NCBI RefSeq assembly: GCF_014356525.2
Contig: NC_052508.1
Coordinates: 51,394,442-51,458,441 of the forward strand
Length of the DNA: 64,000 nt
Origin: Nilaparvata lugens
Lineage: Eukaryota; Arthropoda; Insecta; Hemiptera; Delphacidae
Direction of reading: 5' to 3'
The first letter of the stretch is position 1; the number at the start of each line of letters is the position of its first letter. Shown here in pieces: positions 46,996-58,968 of this stretch. Position numbers and translations under genes: made by a program. The notes under the pieces were generated by a model, which was given only the letters and a program-made list of their open reading frames with translations, was not told the origin of the DNA and searched no databases.

Positions 46996-47799
46996 AAGGA
47001 GTAGAAGATAGAATATTAATCTGTTTAGAGGGTTTCAATTTCAGCAAGCAAGAGAAAGAGAGTAGATGTCCTCGCAATCGCTTCACTCTAACACTCCCTA
47101 TCTTTATCCTTGTCCCCCATCTTTTCCTCTATTTCTTCAAGCAGCTTCTCTCTCTCTCCTTCATTTTCGTTCTCTATCTTCGCACTACTCATTTTCTCAT
47201 TTTCATCTAATAGTCTAGTTGTGATTCTTCCTTTTAGGATTCTATGTTTCTCTTACTTACTTACTTACTTACTTATCAATATCCTCCTGCTCCTCTTTTT
47301 TTCTTCACTCTCTTTTCCTCCCCATCACGTCTTTCCCCCTCTCCACTCCTCCTTTTCATTTCCTCTTCATCCTCCAACTATCTCCTCTCTCTCCCCTATC
47401 GTTATACTCTTACCCCTTTCTCACCAAACAAAGTACGTTTTATCCAGTGATTAATGAGAACCATTCCCTCCCCTTGCACCCGCGAACTTCAACCCGATAT
47501 AAATGGCGGAGGTCTGAGTCCTGAACGAATTTCTTCGTGTCATTGGCGATGCGACCAAGATAAATGACAGCAAATGGCTGGACACCCTCTCTTTTATCAC
47601 ACTTGCTTTCTTCCAGCATTTCCCTCTTCTTTCCATTCCTATTCCTCCTGTTGCCAGAAACCGCTGTCAAGGCCTTCCTTTTCTTGTGATATATCCTTCC
47701 TGAGAGCCCTGGCTGTAGGCCTAAATCTCGTTTCTTGTCACCAAATCGTCTCGCAATTCAACATGATCCTTATCAGTCATTGTCACATTTTTACAGCTG
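46996..47799. other. Pyrimidine-rich sequence with (CTTA)n; no gene seen
   Basis: 47100-47440 is C/T-rich with (CTTA)n at 47252-47276. The purine-rich tract just upstream and this pyrimidine-rich tract face each other. 47450-47800 is of normal complexity, without a domain. Confidence 0.45.
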
Positions 47800-48120
47800 A
47801 AATACGAATTTCAAGAAGACTTGTCATGTGACAATCAAGTTTTCTCATATTCAGTCTATAGGTTTTGTACGTATTTTCTGTTTATTTAAACTGAATTGAC
47901 GGCTCATTGCGAGCAACTAAGACTGACTAGATTTAGACTAGACTGAAGCGTTTAGACTGATTGACGAATCTACATACCCCTTTTAAGGGTGGTCAACAGA
48001 TCATTTGATAAATTAGAATAGAACTGGAATACGATTTTCAACAAGACTTGTCATGTGACAATTAAGTTTTTCTCATATTCAGTCTATGAGTTTTGTACGT
48101 TTATTTGTTTATTTTGTTCA
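47800..48120. repeat. Direct repeat pair, about 95 bp, 222 bp apart
   Basis: TTCAAGAAGACTTGTCATGT at 47810 recurs as TTCAACAAGACTTGTCATGT at about 48033. Both continue GACAATCAAG/GACAATTAAG, CTCATATTCAGTCTAT and GTTTTGTACGT..TTTATTT. A moderately diverged local duplication. Confidence 0.75.
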
Positions 48121-49190
48121 TTTTTATTCCAATATTCTATGACATTCAAAATAGCTGGAATCAGTTTCATTCTTACGGGATCTGACCTCATCCTGTTTCA
48201 TAATATCATAGTCTGTAATAATGAATATCATCATAGTATTATGATTCTAGATACAATGAGTATTAGCTTGGAACGCGAATAATATTAAATATAGAGCCGT
48301 ATTTAAATCAAAGAATTTAATGTAAAGAGTAATTCATGAAATCATACATTATTTCCATGATCCTTCATCTTTATCCTTACTTGATTCGGCTACAAAATCT
48401 AAAATTATCATTTATTGAACCACATTCGATAGAAACAAATAATTTAATTTGCATTTTAAATGGATAAATAAATAAACCGGAAATATTGAAATTGGTATCT
48501 AAATAAAGATTGCAATTTAAATAAAAATAAGGACAATTTCTTCCAAAGCTGGTAAGTAACTAATTGAATACATGAATGGATGAATTCATTTATTTGCCAA
48601 AAACAAAATATTAGATTCTTTACAAAAAATAAAAATATGCTACTGCATCAGACTGAAGCACATACCTACATGAAAATACAGAAACTGCTCATTTATTACT
48701 TTAGAAATAATGTCATTAAAAATCATATCATAAAGGCTAAAATCGTAAGGGCAATACTATCCTTATTCATAACATTAAAGATGATAATAATAAGTAATAA
48801 CAGTATAACAGTAACTACAATTTACGATTGTTGAAATTTATGAATAATTATACTATACAATTCTGCCAGATACACTTGAAGAGGCTCAATCATGAAAGTT
48901 CTTCATTCATAATGAGATTTCATTACAAACATTACATTGTTTTCAGGCAATGTTAAACGGTTTGGTGTTCAATCATGGTCTCGCCATCAGCAAATTGCAA
49001 TTCTCCTCTGTTGAATTAATAGCAAATATCATCATATTTTCTGAAAGAGTTATTGTGGGTGCCGCTGCCGCATTTCTGAATAAGCATTGATGGATATAAT
49101 AAGCGGCAGCCTAAATTGCAATTTTTGGTAGCAAATTGGCGGAAGGAAAATCTAATATTTTCATGTTACCAAACCGCCGTTGGAACGATT
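48121..49190. other. AT-rich; small G/C-rich patch near 49.06-49.14 kb
   Basis: No gene seen. GTGCCGCTGCCGCATTTC (49060) and AAGCGGCAGCCTAAATTGC (49102) are partly complementary, giving a weak hairpin. Confidence 0.4.
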
Positions 49191-50008
49191 TGTTTTTTTC
49201 CTGAAAAAGTAAGAAGAGAAGAAGAAGGGAAAGAAGGACGAGAAAAAGCGTGGAACATTTGCTGCAGTGTTCAACAAAAAACGAAACGCTTATTGCGTGA
49301 TATCAACGCCAAGAGTAGTCTAGAGTCTTGACATCAATCTTACAGCCCGGTTCAATTTCGTCTCCTTGTGATGCAATAAAAGTGCCCGAACTGAGAAAAA
49401 AGTTTGGGAGGTTGGGTGAGAAGTTGTGGGTGTATGAGGGGGACGAGAATGAGGAGAATAGAAGAAGGAGAAGGAGATGGAGAAGCAGAAGAAAAAGGAG
49501 AAGGAAAAATTGGACATAATTCGTGGAGGAGAATAAGAAGAAAACAAGAAGGAGTAGAGGGAAAATAAGAATAGGGATAAAAAATATAACAGAATTAGAG
49601 AATGCATGAGAAAAATAAGAATAAGATTAAGAGGAGGAGAAGGATGACAGAAAGTGGAGAGAAAGGAAGTATATGTGAAGGCAGTTGGTGCTGTAGAATA
49701 GGGGATGAAGAGGGATTAAAAGGAAAAGTTGTTAAAATAGAAAGAAACAGAAGAAGATGAAGAAGAAGAAGAAGAAGAAGAAGAAGAAGAAGAAGAAGAA
49801 GAAGAAGAAGAAGAAGAAGAAGAAGAAGAAGAAGAGAAGTAGAAGAAGAAGATGAAGATGGAGATGAAGAAGAAGAAGAAGTAGAAGAAGAAGAAGAAGA
49901 AGAAGAAGAAGAAGAAGAAGAAGAAGAAGAAGAAGAAGAAGAAGACGAAGAAGAAGAAGAAGAAGAAGAAGAGTGGGAGCAGGAGTATTAAAAAGGAATG
50001 GAAGGAGG
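49191..50008. repeat. Purine-rich tract with long (GAA)n
   Basis: A+G-rich plus strand, with near-pure GAA triplets from about 49757 to 49832 and 49866 to 49972. The 227-codon minus-strand poly-serine/poly-phenylalanine frame is its translation and is not a gene. Confidence 0.95.
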
Positions 50009-51685
50009 TGGAGGAGGAAAAATAAAAATGATTATAAAGAAAACAAGACAGAAGAGGAAGGTCGACGAGAATGCACCAAATGAGAGTATGGAAACAAACA
50101 AGGTAGGATGCTGATGAAAGGGAATAGAATGAAACGTAAGAGAAGAATGGAGAGCAAAATGATCTAGGAAAGAATTGAAGGACGATAAACAATGTCAAGA
50201 ACAACGACTTGAAATAATACATTCTTGAAGTAAACAATAACAGTAGTAGGAGTTGCTGGTGGAAAAAGGAGGAGGAAATAGAAATGAATAGGAGGTGAGT
50301 AAGGAAAAAAGATGAAGAATAAGGAGAAGTAGAAGGATTGAAGTTGAAGAATATCTGGAGAGCCCCAGAAAGTGGAAATAATAATGGAAAAAGCGGCAAC
50401 TCTAATTGTGCTTAATTTGGCAGGAATATTGGGCACTCGTAATGCAATCATCCTGCTTCCTGGACTTGTTATCATTTTTCGTATTAGAGCTTTGTTCCAC
50501 TTGAAAATTTTTGCATTATTTCTCCGCTTCCCTTTCAGATTAGAGCTTGATTGTTCAATTTCCAAAGCAACATTTCTCATAAATGTCAGAAAAAATAGTG
50601 TTTTCCACTCATTTATACGAATTATGTACACTCATTTATAAAAGAAATAATCATTCTTCTATTTGAAACATCTTATCAACAGACAATAATTCAAAGTCGA
50701 TATTGGTTCAACATGAAACTGTTTATGAGAATAGCAATTCATCATTTGTTTCATTGAACGATCGTTAGCGAGCTCTTACTTTTGACTTACTGAAGGCCAA
50801 AGTCGTTGCCCGTCTGTTAGTATGTTCTACAATAACTTTAGAAAAAATTGATTAATCAGCTTCAAATGTTGAACACGTATTCTTCAAACCTTTTTACAGG
50901 TCAAATTGGCTCACTCCTTCGTCCTTTTTCAGGATATGAAAATAACATTGAAAGTGCATAAAAATAAAATTTGTTGTTTCTTAGTCATCTGAAGAATTCA
51001 TTGCATGTAATTACTACAGTTTTTCCATTCATTCATAACATCAGCTGAGGCTATTTGGGAGCTATCTCACAGACGCTGATGATTTCAGCTGGTTAATATA
51101 TATACATCATTTACAACTTTTCATCAAGAAACTGATTCGGGTTGAAATATCAACGTGCGGTTTCGCCATTCTCTTGGAACTCTGTATCGAAATTATGTAT
51201 CACATGACCACTTTCTCATTAAAAAAATGAATTTGGATTCATATGAGGGTCAAAGATGTTGAAGCTAAAGAGTAATTTTTCATTTCAAATAGGATCCCCA
51301 TGGAACCTACTGTCAAATTTCCATGATTTTCATCAACTGTGTATAATTAGAAATTGCGGGTCTCAAAGATTAAAATACAACAGTTCTTGAGCGAGTCCTC
51401 CAACCCAGGGTGTGACTAGTACTAAGAAGAAGCTTGTTAGTAGGTCATGGAATGTAAGATAGGAGATGTCAATTGTTCTACAGTTTTGTACGGGTTCCAA
51501 ACCACCATGAACAGAGTTGAAGACTCCTTTTTTTCGAATTACGGATCAGAACTGGAATCCTGGAGACAGGATACTGGGAGCACTACTCTAGTTTAATTCA
51601 TGTGATGAACAACTGTTTTGCTTACTTCAAAACCCACTTTTCCTTGCATATTTGGCCTATGTATAACCTACTCTTTCTTATAATT
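50009..51685. repeat. Tandem duplication 1, copy 1 (1677-bp unit)
   Basis: The whole interval recurs at 51686-53362 with a constant offset of 1677 bp and almost no changes. One visible difference is a T run, CTCCTTTTTTTCGAA versus CTCCTTTTTTCGAA. Non-coding: the 155- and 89-codon frames present in both copies lie on opposite strands, overlap, and are purine-tract derived. About 51120-51345 is an old fragment related to the terminal repeat of the transposon at 58294 (CAACGTGCGGTTTCGCCATT, AATAGGATCCCCATGG). Confidence 0.95.
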
Positions 51686-53362
51686 GGAGGAGGAAAAAAT
51701 AAAAATGATTATAAAGAAAACAAGACAGAAGAGGAAGGTCGACGAGAATGCACCAAATGAGAGTATGGAAACAAACAAGGTAGGATGCTGATGAAAGGGA
51801 ATAGAATGAAACGTAAGAGAAGAATGGAGAGCAAAATGATCTAGGAAAGAATTGAAGGACGATAAACAATGTCAAGAACAACGACTTGAAATAATACATT
51901 CTTGAAGTAAACAATAACAGTAGTAGGAGTTGCTGGTGGAAAAAGGAGGAGGAAATAGAAATGAATAGGAGGTGAGTAAGGAAAAAAGATGAAGAATAAG
52001 GAGAAGTAGAAGGATTGAAGTTGAAGAATATCTGGAGAGCCCCAGAAAGTGGAAATAATAATGGAAAAAGCGGCAACTCTAATTGTGCTTAATTTGGCAG
52101 GAATATTGGGCACTCGTAATGCAATCATCCTGCTTCCTGGACTTGTTATCATTTTTCGTATTAGAGCTTTGTTCCACTTGAAAATTTTTGCATTATTTCT
52201 CCGCTTCCCTTTCAGATTAGAGCTTGATTGTTCAATTTCCAAAGCAACATTTCTCATAAATGTCAGAAAAAATAGTGTTTTCCACTCATTTATACGAATT
52301 ATGTACACTCATTTATAAAAGAAATAATCATTCTTCTATTTGAAACATCTTATCAACAGACAATAATTCAAAGTCGATATTGGTTCAACATGAAACTGTT
52401 TATGAGAATAGCAATTCATCATTTGTTTCATTGAACGATCGTTAGCGAGCTCTTACTTTTGACTTACTGAAGGCCAAAGTCGTTGCCCGTCTGTTAGTAT
52501 GTTCTACAATAACTTTAGAAAAAATTGATTAATCAGCTTCAAATGTTGAACACGTATTCTTCAAACCTTTTTACAGGTCAAATTGGCTCACTCCTTCGTC
52601 CTTTTTCAGGATATGAAAATAACATTGAAAGTGCATAAAAATAAAATTTGTTGTTTCTTAGTCATCTGAAGAATTCATTGCATGTAATTACTACAGTTTT
52701 TCCATTCATTCATAACATCAGCTGAGGCTATTTGGGAGCTATCTCACAGACGCTGATGATTTCAGCTGGTTAATATATATACATCATTTACAACTTTTCA
52801 TCAAGAAACTGATTCGGGTTGAAATATCAACGTGCGGTTTCGCCATTCTCTTGGAACTCTGTATCGAAATTATGTATCACATGACCACTTTCTCATTAAA
52901 AAAATGAATTTGGATTCATATGAGGGTCAAAGATGTTGAAGCTAAAGAGTAATTTTTCATTTCAAATAGGATCCCCATGGAACCTACTGTCAAATTTCCA
53001 TGATTTTCATCAACTGTGTATAATTAGAAATTGCGGGTCTCAAAGATTAAAATACAACAGTTCTTGAGCGAGTCCTCCAACCCAGGGTGTGACTAGTACT
53101 AAGAAGAAGCTTGTTAGTAGGTCATGGAATGTAAGATAGGAGATGTCAATTGTTCTACAGTTTTGTACGGGTTCCAAACCACCATGAACAGAGTTGAAGA
53201 CTCCTTTTTTCGAATTACGGATCAGAACTGGAATCCTGGAGACAGGATACTGGGAGCACTACTCTAGTTTAATTCATGTGATGAACAACTGTTTTGCTTA
53301 CTTCAAAACCCACTTTTCCTTGCATATTTGGCCTATGTATAACCTACTCTTTCTTATGAATT
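51686..53362. repeat. Tandem duplication 1, copy 2
   Basis: Near-identical to 50009-51685. The junction shares the word TGGAGGAGGAAAAA with the left edge, consistent with a microhomology- or slippage-mediated tandem duplication. Its right end runs into new flank (CTTATGAATTATTATTGG). Confidence 0.95.
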
Positions 53363-53572
53363 ATTATTGGTGATTTTTTTTAAGTCATACAATTTGAATT
53401 CTGGCAACCTAGTGAAATGTTTGAAACACAATTAATCAAAGTCTGAATAAATACTAGATAATTGAATTTATCAGTAGGCTAATCGGTTATTTTATGCATG
53501 TGGGACCAATCAAGGCTCTAGTTGGTGCCAGTAATTGGTATACTCGAATTGAATGGATCGTCCCAGTGAATA

Positions 53573-53812
53573 CAAAGACTAGATATTCTCCAACCACAGA
53601 TTTATTGAAAATCGAGATATGGTTTTGGTTGTTACACCATTATCAATCTCTCTTAAACTCTGGTTCACCAGATATTTAGAATGGTGTAACAACCCAAACC
53701 GGTATTTCGGTTTTTGATAAATCCGTGATTGGACAATATCTAGTCTTTTCATCCAGTATGGATTATGTATGACCACATTATCACCCTCTCAACTACTAAG
53801 AAAATAATCCTA
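53573..53812. mobile_element. Diverged hammerhead-like foldback element
   Basis: A degenerate relative of 4557-4805: CAAAGACTAGATATT and GTTACACCATTATCAATCTC form the left arm, AATGGTGTAACAACCCAAAC and AATATCTAGTCTTTTCATCC the right arm. The end resembles CTCAACTAC.AAGAAAATAA. The core reads CAAAC instead of GAAAC, so the ribozyme-like box is lost. It was copied by tandem duplication 2. Confidence 0.6.
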
Positions 53813-54887
53813 GTCAATTGCTCATCTGTTATTATGTTCTACAATAACTTTAGAAAAAATTGATTAATCAGCTTCAAATGTTGAACACGTATTCTTCAAA
53901 CCTTTTTACAGGTCAAATTGGCTCACTCCTTCGTCCTTTTTCAGGATATGAAAATAACATTGAAAGTGCATAAAAATAAAATTTGTTGTTTCTTAGTCAT
54001 CTGAAGAATTCATTGCATGTAATTACTACAGTTTTTCCATTCATTCATAACATCAGCTGAGGCTATTTGGGAGCTATCTCACAGACGCTGATGATTTCAG
54101 CTGGTTAATATATATACATCATTTACAACTTTTCATCAAGAAACTGATTCGGGTTGAAATATCAACGTGCGGTTTCGCCATTCTCTTGGAACTCTGTATC
54201 GAAATTATGTATCACATGACCACTTTCTCATTAAAAAAATGAATTTGGATTCATATGAGGGTCAAAGATGTTGAAGCTAAAGAGTAATTTTTCATTTCAA
54301 ATAGGATCCCCATGGAACCTACTGTCAAATTTCCATGATTTTCATCAACTGTGTATAATTAGAAATTGCGGGTCTCAAAGATTAAAATACAACAGTTCTT
54401 GAGCGAGTCCTCCAACCCAGGGTGTGACTAGTACTAAGAAGAAGCTTGTTAGTAGGTCATGGAATGTAAGATAGGAGATGTCAATTGTTCTACAGTTTTG
54501 TACGGGTTCCAAACCACCATGAACAGAGTTGAAGACTCCTTTTTTCGAATTACGGATCAGAACTGGAATCCTGGAGACAGGATACTGGGAGCACTACTCT
54601 AGTTTAATTCATGTGATGAACAACTGTTTTGCTTACTTCAAAACCCACTTTTCCTTGCATATTTGGCCTATGTAATTATTATTGGTGTTTTTTTTTAAGT
54701 CATACAATTTGAATTCTGGCAACCTAGTGAAATGTTTGAAACACAATTAATCAAAGTCTGAATAAATACTAGATAATTGAATTTATCAGTAGGCTAATCG
54801 GTTATTTTATGCATGTGGGACCAATCAAGGCTCTAGTTGGTGCCAGTAATTGGTATACTCGAATTGAATGGATCGTCCCAGTGAATA

Positions 54888-55127
54888 CAAAGACTAGATA
54901 TTCTCCAACCACAGATTTATTGAAAATCGAGATATGGTTTTGGTTGTTACACCATTATCAATCTCTCTTAAACTCTGGTTCACCAGATATTTAGAATGGT
55001 GTAACAACCCAAACCGGTATTTCGGTTTTTGATAAATCCGTGATTGGACAATATCTAGTCTTTTCATCCAGTATGGATTATGTATGACCACATTATCACC
55101 CTCTCAACTACTAAGAAAATAATCCTA
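54888..55127. mobile_element. Second copy of the diverged foldback element
   Basis: Identical by eye to 53573-53812 because it lies inside the unit of tandem duplication 2 (offset 1315). It is not an independent insertion. Confidence 0.6.
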
Positions 55128-55149
55128 GTCAATTGCTCATCTGTTATTA

Positions 55150-56283
55150 AATTCTTGCTTGCCCTACAAAATCTATTATTGCTACTGAAGTTTAAAAATA
55201 TAGCTACTGCATTATATATAAAACCACGCAGTACTTGCACCAGTTTCATGCACTAAATCTCTAAGATCCAACAATACAAAGTAAGAAAAACAATTCATCC
55301 GATCGAGACTAAGATAAGGTTTCACTTGTTTAATTGATAAAATAATTCTGTTGCTGCTTTAGTGGAGATTCTATCTAGGGATAGTCTTGATCTATTATGG
55401 GAGGTAAGCAGCGGTAATTGGAAAGAGGAAAGCCGCAGAATAAGTCAAGCTGGTGGAAATGGGGAAAAACAGACGGAGAGTGGAAGAAGAAGAGGAGGAG
55501 GAGGAGGAAGAAGGATAAAACGATGAAGAGGACGGAAAGGGTGGCATGAAAGTGGGGGAAATCTCGAGGGATCTAAGACATTCCGCCTATTGGAAAGGAA
55601 TTCAATTACAAAGATGAGACTGTCTGAAGAGTAGGATGTAATGATAAAAAGAAGAAGAAGAGAGGGAATCGACCAGAAGGAATCGAACAATGAAAATGAG
55701 GAAAGTGCGAAGGGAGGCAAAGTAAAGCCAGGTGAACAAGAGGCAGTACTAAACTTTCCCCCATTCAATTATTTATAATGTAACTTTGGTTTGTGTGGAA
55801 AGAACAAGTCGACAGAGTGGAAGCAAAAGTATTGGGTGTCTTCTTTTCTTCAGGATGAAGTTGGAAAGTCAGAAAAAACCATCTTATTTTTGTGATTCTT
55901 TATGCGATTCCCTTATTCTACAGAAAATCTTGAAATTAGTGCTGCTATTGTTTTCATTTTTTGAGCTTGGAATGCACTTCAACTAATAGCACTTTGTTTG
56001 GTTAAGGAGGAAAAGCCCACATTAACACTCTAGACTTGTGCGTAGATAATAGGAGGAAAATGATTAGAAGTGAATGGATGACAGTTTCATATGTATTCCG
56101 AACGACTGGAAAGTGAATAATACCTTTGTATGTATAAAAAGAATATAATAACTGCCAGGTATGAGCTATCAGCCTTTAAACACCCATCCTTTCAACGAAA
56201 GTGGCTAGATGCGATTTCATGTCTCTTTATCAATCTAAGCAATCAACTCTAATCACTGGATGGAAATCCAACCAAGAATAATA
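55150..56283. other. No gene seen; purine-rich at 55440-55700
   Basis: AGAAGAAGAGGAGGAGGAGG near 55484 and further A+G-rich text; the 107-codon minus frame is its translation. Otherwise AT-rich. Confidence 0.45.
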
Positions 56284-56296
56284 TGCATCATAACTA

Positions 56297-56460
56297 TTGT
56301 CTTTTTTCTTTAGGGCTACTTCTAATATTAATAAAAATATAAATCTGAGTAGCCTCAAGTAAAGGACTTGGAAATGGCATTAGTAGCCGAAGCATGTCGT
56401 GACGAAATAATTTAGCCTATAATAATTTATAAAAGGGTACTCATATTTATATTTTTATTT
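56297..56460. mobile_element. Hairpin element with hammerhead-like loop, second member
   Basis: A 164-bp insertion flanked by a perfect 13-bp duplication, TGCATCATAACTA (56284-56296 and 56461-56473). Like 20849-21034 it starts with TTTAGGGCTACTTCTAATAT. It has arms AATAAAAATATAAATCTGAG (56330) and GGTACTCATATTTATATTTT (56436). The loop holds box TTGGAAA (56369-56375), a perfect GGC..GCC stem II (56376-56388), GAAG (56389-56392), C-AT-GTC (56393-56398) and GTGAC. The box and GAAA are degraded, so this copy is unlikely to be active even if the family is. Confidence 0.75.
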
Positions 56461-56473
56461 TGCATCATAACTA

Positions 56474-57086
56474 ATATTTAAATCGTCATCGTCATGAAAA
56501 TCTTTACCCAGTGAAAAATCTTCAATCTTTAAATTGCTCACTACTGTATCCACGTAGTCTCGAACATTCAATGAAGATATAATGTTTGCAATCACAAGGG
56601 CTTTGGTAAGTTTTTCAAACTAGATTGTAAAGCTTGAGCTTAAGTGGAATCCTCAAACATTACAATCTTGAAGGTACACTAGATGATTGTAACCGTAGTC
56701 TGATCCTGATTTATGTAGGATAATGATATTTATAAAATGTATAGTGATTCACAACATATATTCTGACCCTATCTATGTCTATGTTCTACATATAATTATT
56801 GTGATAGTTTGTATCAAGAAAAGGCTAGAGCAGAAGTGTCAGAAAAAATATCAAATTGAATTTCTTTTTCACACTTAACAATGAGATAAAATACCCGAAA
56901 ATTCATGTCGAAAATAGAATAATATAAGCATTGTACTAGTGATATTTTGTATTTGATCTTTCCGAATAGCCCTAATAGAATACTTGCACGATATTTACAA
57001 GAAAATACTTTTGCAGGCTCTACTCTTGTTAGTTCTCTACAAATTGTCTGTTATAATTTGAATTTCAGTTTTATCATTCTTTGTAA
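56474..57086. other. AT-rich, no gene seen
   Basis: No coding or repeat signal that I can support. Confidence 0.4.
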
Positions 57087-57625
57087 ATAGCACCAAGGAT
57101 TTCCATCCAACCAATTGTGACAGATTGAAGTGAATCTGACACACGAGCTACAGTTTCTAGATTCACGTCCATTCTGTTGTTACCCAGATTGTATCTGTAC
57201 TCTGATTATATATCTGTATATATGTAGCACAAATCATGTGAGTGCTAAACTCCCAAGCATAGCCACAACAAAGCCATTCAGCACGCACATTCTAACTACA
57301 AATGAATTTGTAATGAAGAACTGATGAAGCTATGGAAAATGCAAGCCAGCTAAACTGCTAGCTCGACTCACACACGACAACCATCTGGCTTCTGATAATT
57401 ATTTACAAATTGTCTGTGCTGTAGTGGTGATCACTTTAATCCGTCAGCATTCCTTGTGAATAATACCAAGGCTTCTCATTCAACCAATGGTGTCAGTTTC
57501 AAGTGAATCTCACTTCAGTGACAGTTTTTTAAATTCACTTTCAACTGTCAGCATCCCTTGTGAATAACATCAAGGCTTCCTATTTTACCAATGGTGTCAG
57601 TTTCAAGTGTTTCTCACTATATGGG
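57087..57625. repeat. TGTCAGCAT hairpin repeat, cluster 4
   Basis: A half unit at 57087-57140 (CACCAAGGATTTCCATCCAACC ending GTGACAGATTGAAGTGAATC) and two full units at about 57437-57510 and 57540-57612. They show CGTCAGCATTCCTTGTGAAT, TACCAAGGCTTCTCATTC, ACCAATGGTGTCAGTTTCAA, then TTCACTTTCAACTGTCAGCA and CATCAAGGCTTCC. This is the best-preserved pair. The 57141-57430 stretch between shows nothing else. Confidence 0.75.
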
Positions 57626-57639
57626 CTATATTATGGATA

Positions 57640-57900
57640 GGGTGGGCGGTATGTTTCTGATCCTCGGCCACCGCCTTCTAGATCTAGCGGCAAGAATTAG
57701 TTGGCTGCTGTGTCGTCGTCGTCCTCGTCTCTCTCCCGCGCGCGCGCCAAACATTCTAATTTACGACCAGTACCGAAATTGAATTATAAATCAAAACTGT
57801 GTTTCGGTTTTGGTCGCGCGTTGCTTTGTCTATGGGATGCTCTGGTGGTTGTAGCTACCCTCCTCTCACCACTATCAAAGGGGGTTCATCGTGAGTATTA
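57640..57900 (+). promoter_or_regulatory. CpG-rich block with splice-donor match
   Basis: High local CpG density (GTGTCGTCGTCGTCCTCGTC, CTCCCGCGCGCGCGCC, TTTGGTCGCGCGTTGC) in otherwise AT-rich DNA. It ends in GGTTCATC|GTGAGTATT, a good donor sequence at about 57890. Together this looks like a promoter and non-coding first exon on the plus strand. The 121-codon frame crossing it has no domain. Confidence 0.35.
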
Positions 57901-58291
57901 TAGCCGTGGAGTTGGTCGGGGGTGGAGAAGTAAGAGCGGTAATTTTAGTCGGAAATTTGTAAAGTCGACCAGTATCGCTTCCAACACACAGTACAATATA
58001 GACTGCTTTACATTGAGATTCACTTCTAAAATCAAAAGAAACTTTCTCAAAGTAGAATCAATATGAAATTCAAGACTGAATGTCACAGTTTTCCATCATG
58101 GGAGATTGTAGTTATGTCGGCCAAGTGGAACTTCCTACCCAATCCAAGCTATATGCTAACAACACTTCAAAATGTCACTTTGTATGCATAATGACTCAAG
58201 ATAAGATGCAGATAAGGCTGGCAATAAGAACTTTAATTCATGAATGTATTATAAAAATTGAATTAGAAGTATTGACAGCTTATTCTTACTA
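57901..58291. other. No gene seen
   Basis: Intron-like if the donor at about 57890 is real. Otherwise unremarkable. Confidence 0.35.
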
Positions 58292-58389
58292 TACAGAGTG
58301 GGTGAAAAGTCCGAGAACGGCTTAATTTCTCATACACAAAGGTGGGTGGGTGTGATTGGGGATCCTACTCAAATTGGGAAAACTACTTT

Positions 58390-58968
58390 CACCATCATCA
58401 TCAGTGGCGCTACAACCCGCTACAGGTCTTGGCCTCCTCCAGTATTCGCCTCCATTTGTCTCTGTCTTCCGCCCTCGCTTTCCAACATCTGGCTCCAATC
58501 ACTTGTGCGTCCTTGTCAACACCGTCCATCCAGCGCAGTCTCGGCCTTCCTGGTCTTCGCCTCCCTTCCATCCTGTACAGCATGAGTCTCCTTGGTGGGT
58601 AGGTCTCATCTGCCCGAATAAGGTGGCCAGCCCATCGCAGGCCACCAATTTTTATCATTTTGACCACATCAGGTTCACAATATACTTGGTAGAGCTCCTC
58701 ATTCTTCCTCCTCCGCCAGGTCTCATCCACTTTTATCCCACCACAGATGCTTCGCAGTACCCTCCTCTCAAAAACTTTGAGTTGGGTCTCTTCTTTTTTG
58801 GACAGTGTCCATGTTTCACTGCCATACATGAGTACTGGCAGGATTAGCGAATGATATATTTTAAACTTTGTGGCTCTGCTCAGCAGTTTGTTTTTTATAT
58901 ACTTGGAGAGACCATAGAAGCATCTGCTGGACAAGAGAATTCTCCTTTCCACCTCCTTTGTTGTTTCA
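58390..58968 (-). mobile_element. 5'-truncated RTE-like LINE
   Basis: A minus-strand frame (58410-58952) of up to 180 residues is the C-terminal part of an RTE/Jockey-type polymerase: KIYHSLILPVLMYGSETWTL, QLKVFERRVLRSICG, LRWAGHLIRADE, RRPGRPRLRWMDGV, DRDKWRRILEEAKT. It ends with a stop and a short (GAT)n tail at 58390-58402, as RTE elements do. It is flanked by a perfect 14-bp duplication, GGGAAAACTACTTT (58376-58389 and 58969-58982), and sits in the left TIR of the surrounding transposon, so it inserted later. The polymerase core and endonuclease are missing. Confidence 0.88.

Larger units (their letters stand above)
52494..55149. repeat. Tandem duplication 2, overlapping duplication 1
   Basis: A unit of about 1335 bp from 52494 to about 53828 is repeated at about 53829-55149. 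It contains the 3' part of duplication-1 copy 2 plus about 460 bp of right flank. The second copy has lost about 20 bp (GCCTATG|TAATTATT instead of GCCTATGTATAACC...), reducing the later offset to 1315. The junction shares CTGTTA with both edges (CTGTTAGTATG, CTGTTATTATG, CTGTTATTAAA). Confidence 0.93.

Noticed and set aside
49716..50399. 227-codon minus-strand frame with poly-Ser and poly-Phe
   Set aside because: Caused by the (GAA)n tract; no domain and no splice or promoter context.
50164..52318. Pairs of identical 155- and 89-codon frames that look like a conserved gene family
   Set aside because: They are identical only because of the 1677-bp tandem duplication, lie on opposite strands over the same DNA and have no domain.
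50009..53362. Long direct repeats as LTRs of a retrotransposon
   Set aside because: The copies are directly adjacent with no internal gag/pol, no primer-binding site or TG..CA ends; tandem duplication explains them.
58298..58847. Several plus-strand frames of 86-163 codons
   Set aside because: Shadows of the minus-strand RTE-like polymerase frame at 58410-58952.
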